This document shows positions 61,601 to 64,000 of a stretch of 64,000 bases of DNA, piece by piece. Under the pieces are notes generated by a model. It was not told the origin of the DNA, ran no database searches, and was given only the letters and a program-made list of their open reading frames with translations. Made by a program: the position numbers and the translations under genes. This DNA is from Symsagittifera roscoffensis (taxonomy: Eukaryota; Xenacoelomorpha; Acoela; Convolutidae): the NCBI RefSeq assembly GCF_963678635.1, contig NC_087064.1:69244123-69308122 (forward strand). Reading direction: 5' to 3'. Each line of letters starts with the position of its first letter. Position 1 is the first letter of the stretch.

Positions 61601-64000
61601 AAGTATCGCGAGGCCATACTAGACAGCTTTTTCCCCATCCCTCCCCACATTTGCGATTTTTATCTCATGAAATTTAAATTCACAGTCCCCGACTGTTATG
61701 AAATTTGACGGATGTTAAGAATCAATTTTAAACACATGGTTGTGATACTTAGCCTTGAAAAGCGACAGGCAGTACCATAAAACTGAAGTGAATATATGGT
61801 AGGAGGTGGGGGGATGGCTATCAGTGCTTTTTTGCATCCTCCCATCGGAGACTCGTTGAAACTTTTATGATTTGACAACCAACCAAAGATTCAAAGGTGT
61901 CGACACTGAGTTTAGAGAGTTAAGCTGACGGCTCTTTCTGGACGCAACGGAGTCGAAATGTTCTGACAAAATAACGCTCAAAAGACTCAGTATCTGTTTC
62001 AGTTGCAAATTTTCCAACGCCTACCAGGAAACACAAAATGGAATGGATATTCGGAACCAGGTGGTAGATTGTGTACGAGAAAAACTACAGGCACAAGACG
62101 ACATGAAACAACAGCAACGATTCAGTGGCTCATTCCAGCCTAGTAAACATCCAAAACTGGAGGAAATAACTAATTTCGTAATAGTAGCCAACAGCAAGAA
62201 CTCCCTGGCTATATTGAGAGAGGGAAAAGAGGCTGGATTCATTGGGCAAGCATACAAGTGGATCCTAGGTGACCAAATCAAAATCTTATACTTCTATTGG
62301 TCCCGTAACTAAAATGAAGACACCGATAAGAAAAAATTAGCAATTTGATCCAAGAATTATTGGAAATGATTTTTTACTATCTATCTCTTGACTCATGTAT
62401 AATAAATGGGTAAAAAATATGAAATAATTTGGTGCATTCATATTTGCAATAATTTGGTGCAAGCTCTCATATCTGTTCAAGCCAACCCGGACATAGACCC
62501 TGGAATCTTGGCCAAGATATCAAACGACACCAATGTCATCGCTGTAATCAGGGCTCACACGGGCATGGACAGACGTCATCAGAATGACAATCTAGAATCA
62601 CCCTCATCAAAAGAATCAAGAGACGGAGAGGAGGACGATAGCAACTGGATCAGTTTGGCTCCTTCGGATCCCAATTCGAACCAACAATTCCCCAGACAAC
62701 AGACATTCCAGACTAGACTAACGGTGGACTTCATCAAGGACGCAGTCTATGCAACCGCACACGCAGTCAAACAGAGAAACCAGCAGTGGAAAACGGTATA
62801 TATAAAAATAGCTATTTGAGCTCCGATTTTTCTTGTAATACTCGAATATCATACATACTAATGGAAAGTTCATTGTTGAAAAAACTGAATGAACATGTTT
62901 CCATCTATAATAACGCTTTTCGCTTATTACCACACAAAACAGTACTTTAATTTTAGAAATCAGTTCGGTGTTTCCAAGAAGATCAGACCCAACAGACAGA
63001 TGAACACATAGCAGGTCTGTTCGAGTCTTTCACATTTGACCAGCTAAGGAGTAATCTATCTGGTCGGATTTCTTTCTCGAGCTCCGAGGGGCTTCAGTTC
63101 TCTCCTGATTTACTAGCAGTGAGGTACACTCTTCTTCCCAACTACTCCTTCAACAGACCCTACGACAACCCTGCAATAGGATCACCAAAGATGCTATCAA
63201 AGGTATAGTTGTCTAAACACTGCATTTGCATCAGAACAGTCAACTGGAAAAAGAGTTTTGAGACCTTTCTTAAAATTCTATAAATTATTGAATTATAGAA
63301 ACGACGGGAACTTTATCACAGACCAAAAAAATGACACAAAAGCTCAAAAAAATTTGAAGAGCTCATAATTAGTCAACGTTTAATTAAATTCACTGAGCGT
63401 ATTACAAGATTAAGCATGCGAAAAAGTCAATTGTTATCTAAATATACTATTTAGCTTGTTTCTAGGATACCCACTGGGAAATCATCGCCCAATACATGGA
63501 AAGGGGAGGGGGAGGAGGAGGGGAGGGGAAGTGGGTGGCGAGGAACCAGTCATCTTTGTTCCGAGACAGTTTCAGGGGTCTCAAAGGACTCATGTTACGC
63601 ATAGTCACCACAGTCGAGGATCCCTTCATCATCAAGACCAGAACTTCACTCGGTAACAAAATACGCGAGAGATCCAGCAAAACCACTAATTTATATATTT
63701 TCACTGGTGCACAATGGGAATAGAAACTTTCAAACTTTTAATTATTTCATTATCGTATAGCAATGAAGTATTTTTTTAGCTTTTCCTGCGAATGAAGGCG
63801 ATGGCCTTTTTGAATTCAAGAACGAATGCCTAAAAGAAGCCCGTGATGATGATGACGATATTGTATGTTTTGCTGCAGGTGTGAGCTACTCTGGCTACTG
63901 CATAGACATTCTCAATGCAATCCAGATCCATGTGCGCAGTCTGGGCACTAAGTTCGAGTATGAGCTCTACGAGGTCGGCGACAACAGCTACGGCGTCTAT
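55375..64000 (+). CDS. GRIN: NMDA-type ionotropic glutamate receptor subunit, 5' part
   Basis: Plasma-membrane ligand-gated cation channel subunit; only the extracellular part is in the window. Join: 55375-55675, 60893-61100, 61380-61602, 62028-62268, 62464-62795, 62957-63202, 63466-63652, 63780-64000 (continues); all phases agree, 653 codons. Residues 1-36: hydrophobic signal peptide. About 48-500: clamshell N-terminal domain (VKVKVAVLIENTPHLY; LITKTSCESWDALYYMAEQL; LDIIMRLKWEHVVVVYDS; NFVIVANSKNSLAILREG). About 463-560: LSGRISFSSEGLQFSP and LMLRIVTTVEDPFIIK, matching the L-x-G-x-x-F-x-x-x-G and 'VVTLEEHPFVI' segments of GluN proteins. At 618-624: GYCIDIL, the G-F/Y-C-I-D-L/I-L signature of NMDA receptors in the S1 lobe. 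GluN2/GluN3-like rather than AMPA/kainate; the subtype cannot be fixed here. Divergent from its neighbour RASSF. Confidence 0.88.
56041..56365 (+). mobile_element. 'GGATCTAGGATTTT' TIR element, complete copy
   Basis: Left end CAGGGACGGATCTAGGATTT then GGGGGG; right end CCCCCCTAAATCCGCTAGTG; these are imperfect inverted repeats. Interior has mirrored GTCGACC words. Non-coding; the two overlapping plus frames arise from the element. Confidence 0.65.
57215..57295 (-). repeat. Isolated tRNA-like block (family 2-like)
   Basis: Minus strand: TTTGGTGCAGATATAACGCG (A-box-like), CTTGCATGGG, and TGGTTTGAGTCCGG (B-box-like). No pairing acceptor stem. Confidence 0.4.
57840..58156 (-). repeat. tRNA-containing dispersed element, copy 7
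   Basis: Left end TACACAGAGGCAAAGCTTCG; tRNA-like block 57985-57925 (minus) with GGCTGAGTGGTTAGTGCG and the CTCATAA loop; right end AATTTGCGAGTTGGGTTAGA. Short-form copy, in NMDA-like receptor intron 1. Confidence 0.6.
58640..58995 (-). repeat. Inverted dispersed copy of the intronic-array monomer
   Basis: Reverse-complement relation to the array: AAAACGCTCTTATG, GCATACATGCATTATTTGAG-type words, TTTCATCTGCTAAAAG, ATTTTCAGATTTCCCAGCGG and TCAAAGAGCTG. The only minus-oriented copy seen. Confidence 0.55.
59430..59720 (-). repeat. SINE-like element with tRNA-like block (family 2), copy 3
   Basis: Minus strand 59582-59518: CACTTGGCCCAGAGATAAAG (A-box), CCCTAAGGTC, and GGTGTTCGAGTCCC (B-box). Flanks match 52.64-52.97 kb (AGTTATTTACG and CTACAAGACA words). 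The long minus-strand frame crossing here is not coding. Confidence 0.55.
59813..59950 (+). repeat. Left-end fragment of 'GGATCTAGGATTTT' element
   Basis: GTGCGGATCTAGGATTTTCT CGAGG, then GATAGCCGAAAATGGATGTC and GGGCTCCTTTGG. Confidence 0.5.
60044..60112 (-). pseudogene. tRNA pseudogene (Val/Asp-like)
   Basis: Minus strand: TGGTCTAGTGGTTACGAC D-arm and A-box, CTGACAC anticodon-loop-like segment (GAC), and a perfect T-arm GAAGG-TTCGATT-CCTTC. The acceptor stem pairs over five of seven positions and the anticodon stem is mispaired and short. A T run lies about 20 bp downstream, as at pol III genes. Probably a decayed tRNA or SINE head. Confidence 0.45.
60893..61100 (+). CDS. GRIN: NMDA-like receptor exon 2
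   Basis: Acceptor GTGGTTTTTCAG; ALARACNLLESGPHVLITKT resembles the R-x-C-D-L-L and A-V-I-T/F segments of GluN NTDs. Donor TCAAG|GTTACA, phase 2. Confidence 0.82.
61380..61602 (+). CDS. GRIN: NMDA-like receptor exon 3
   Basis: Acceptor CTAACTGTAG, phase 2 in. A Gln run (RQQQQQGQSTQ) precedes FNIPLTTQLTPSADLVLDII, which aligns with the 'Q-x-x-V-M-L' helix before the W-H-V-x strand. Donor GGCAA|GTATCG, phase 0. Confidence 0.82.
62028..62268 (+). CDS. GRIN: NMDA-like receptor exon 4
   Basis: Acceptor CAACGCCTACCAG, phase 0; donor CCTAG|GTGACC, phase 1. NFVIVANSKNSLAILREGKE AGFIG matches the strand-helix 'ILLYCTKEEAxxIFxxAxxxGLTG' of GluN NTDs. Confidence 0.85.
62464..62795 (+). CDS. GRIN: NMDA-like receptor exon 5
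   Basis: ALISVQANPDIDPGILAKI, an acidic polar insert (ESRDGEEDDSNW) and TVDFIKDAVYATAHAVKQR, the helix near the end of the NTD. The acceptor (TTGGTGCAAG) is pyrimidine-poor; donor AAACG|GTATAT. Confidence 0.75.
62957..63202 (+). CDS. GRIN: NMDA-like receptor exon 6
   Basis: Acceptor CTTTAATTTTAG, phase 0 at both ends; LSGRISFSSEGLQFSPDLLA is the conserved 'L-x-G-x-x-F-x-x-x-G' block at the NTD-S1 link. Confidence 0.85.
63466..63652 (+). CDS. GRIN: NMDA-like receptor exon 7
   Basis: Acceptor GCTTGTTTCTAG; contains a six-Gly run (MERGGGGGGEGKW) where GluN proteins have 'W-E-x-V-G-x-W', then LMLRIVTTVEDPFII, the start of S1. Donor CTCG|GTAACA, phase 1. Confidence 0.85.
63780..64000 (+). CDS. 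GRIN: NMDA-like receptor exon 8, truncated by window
   Basis: Acceptor GTATTTTTTTAG. ECLKEARDDDDDIVCFAAG then YSGYCIDILNAI and FEYELYEVGDN. GYCIDIL is diagnostic; the usual C-C-x-G is replaced by C-F-A-A-G-V-S-Y-S-G. Confidence 0.9.

Overview
The window is AT-rich animal (metazoan) nuclear DNA. It carries split genes with GT-AG introns, many dispersed and tandem repeats, and three protein families that together point to an animal: a RASSF scaffold with C1, Ras-association (RA) and SARAH domains, a theta-like glutathione S-transferase (GST), and an NMDA-type ionotropic glutamate receptor. The species cannot be named from sequence alone. An invertebrate is most likely, given the divergence of all three proteins and the repeat content. 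Exons were joined by eye; every internal junction in the three models uses GT/AG and the codon phases agree, except at the RASSF 5' end, where several first exons compete.

Layout. 1-4.36 kb: non-coding, with a ~167-bp tandem repeat (1.69-2.70 kb) and two copies of an element containing tRNA-like sequence. 4.365-44.215 kb, minus strand: the RASSF1/5-type gene, about 40 kb long. From its 3' end it reads SARAH exon (4.4-4.7 kb), RA domain in three exons (5.0-7.2 kb), a long linker (7.6-12 kb), the C1 zinc finger split between exons at 12.2-12.4 and 21.0-21.3 kb, then candidate alternative 5' ends at 23.5-23.7, 39.1-39.3 and 43.0-44.2 kb. 13.4-17.6 kb, plus strand: a five-exon theta-like GST nested antisense in the intron that splits the C1 finger. 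About 24.5-37.5 kb: another RASSF intron is filled by a higher-order tandem array built from ~435-545-bp subunits. 44.2-55.4 kb: an ~11-kb intergenic region between divergently transcribed genes, with fold-back and TIR (terminal inverted repeat) elements. 55.375-64.0 kb, plus strand: eight 5' exons of an NMDA-receptor-like subunit (653 codons so far: signal peptide, N-terminal domain, start of the S1 ligand-binding lobe), cut by the window edge.

The three genes do not form a pathway. By family knowledge, RASSF1/5 proteins link Ras-type GTPases and diacylglycerol/membrane signals to MST/Hippo kinases through SARAH pairing. The GST would be a soluble thiol-transfer or GST-fold protein. The NMDA-like receptor would be a plasma-membrane ligand-gated channel. 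The less ordinary parts are the multiple phase-compatible 5' exons of RASSF, the nested GST with an apparently degraded active site, the intronic higher-order repeat whose subunits resemble dispersed TIR elements, two small palindromic elements that share a core but have unrelated arms, and a dispersed hairpin whose stem differs in sequence but keeps pairing in one copy.
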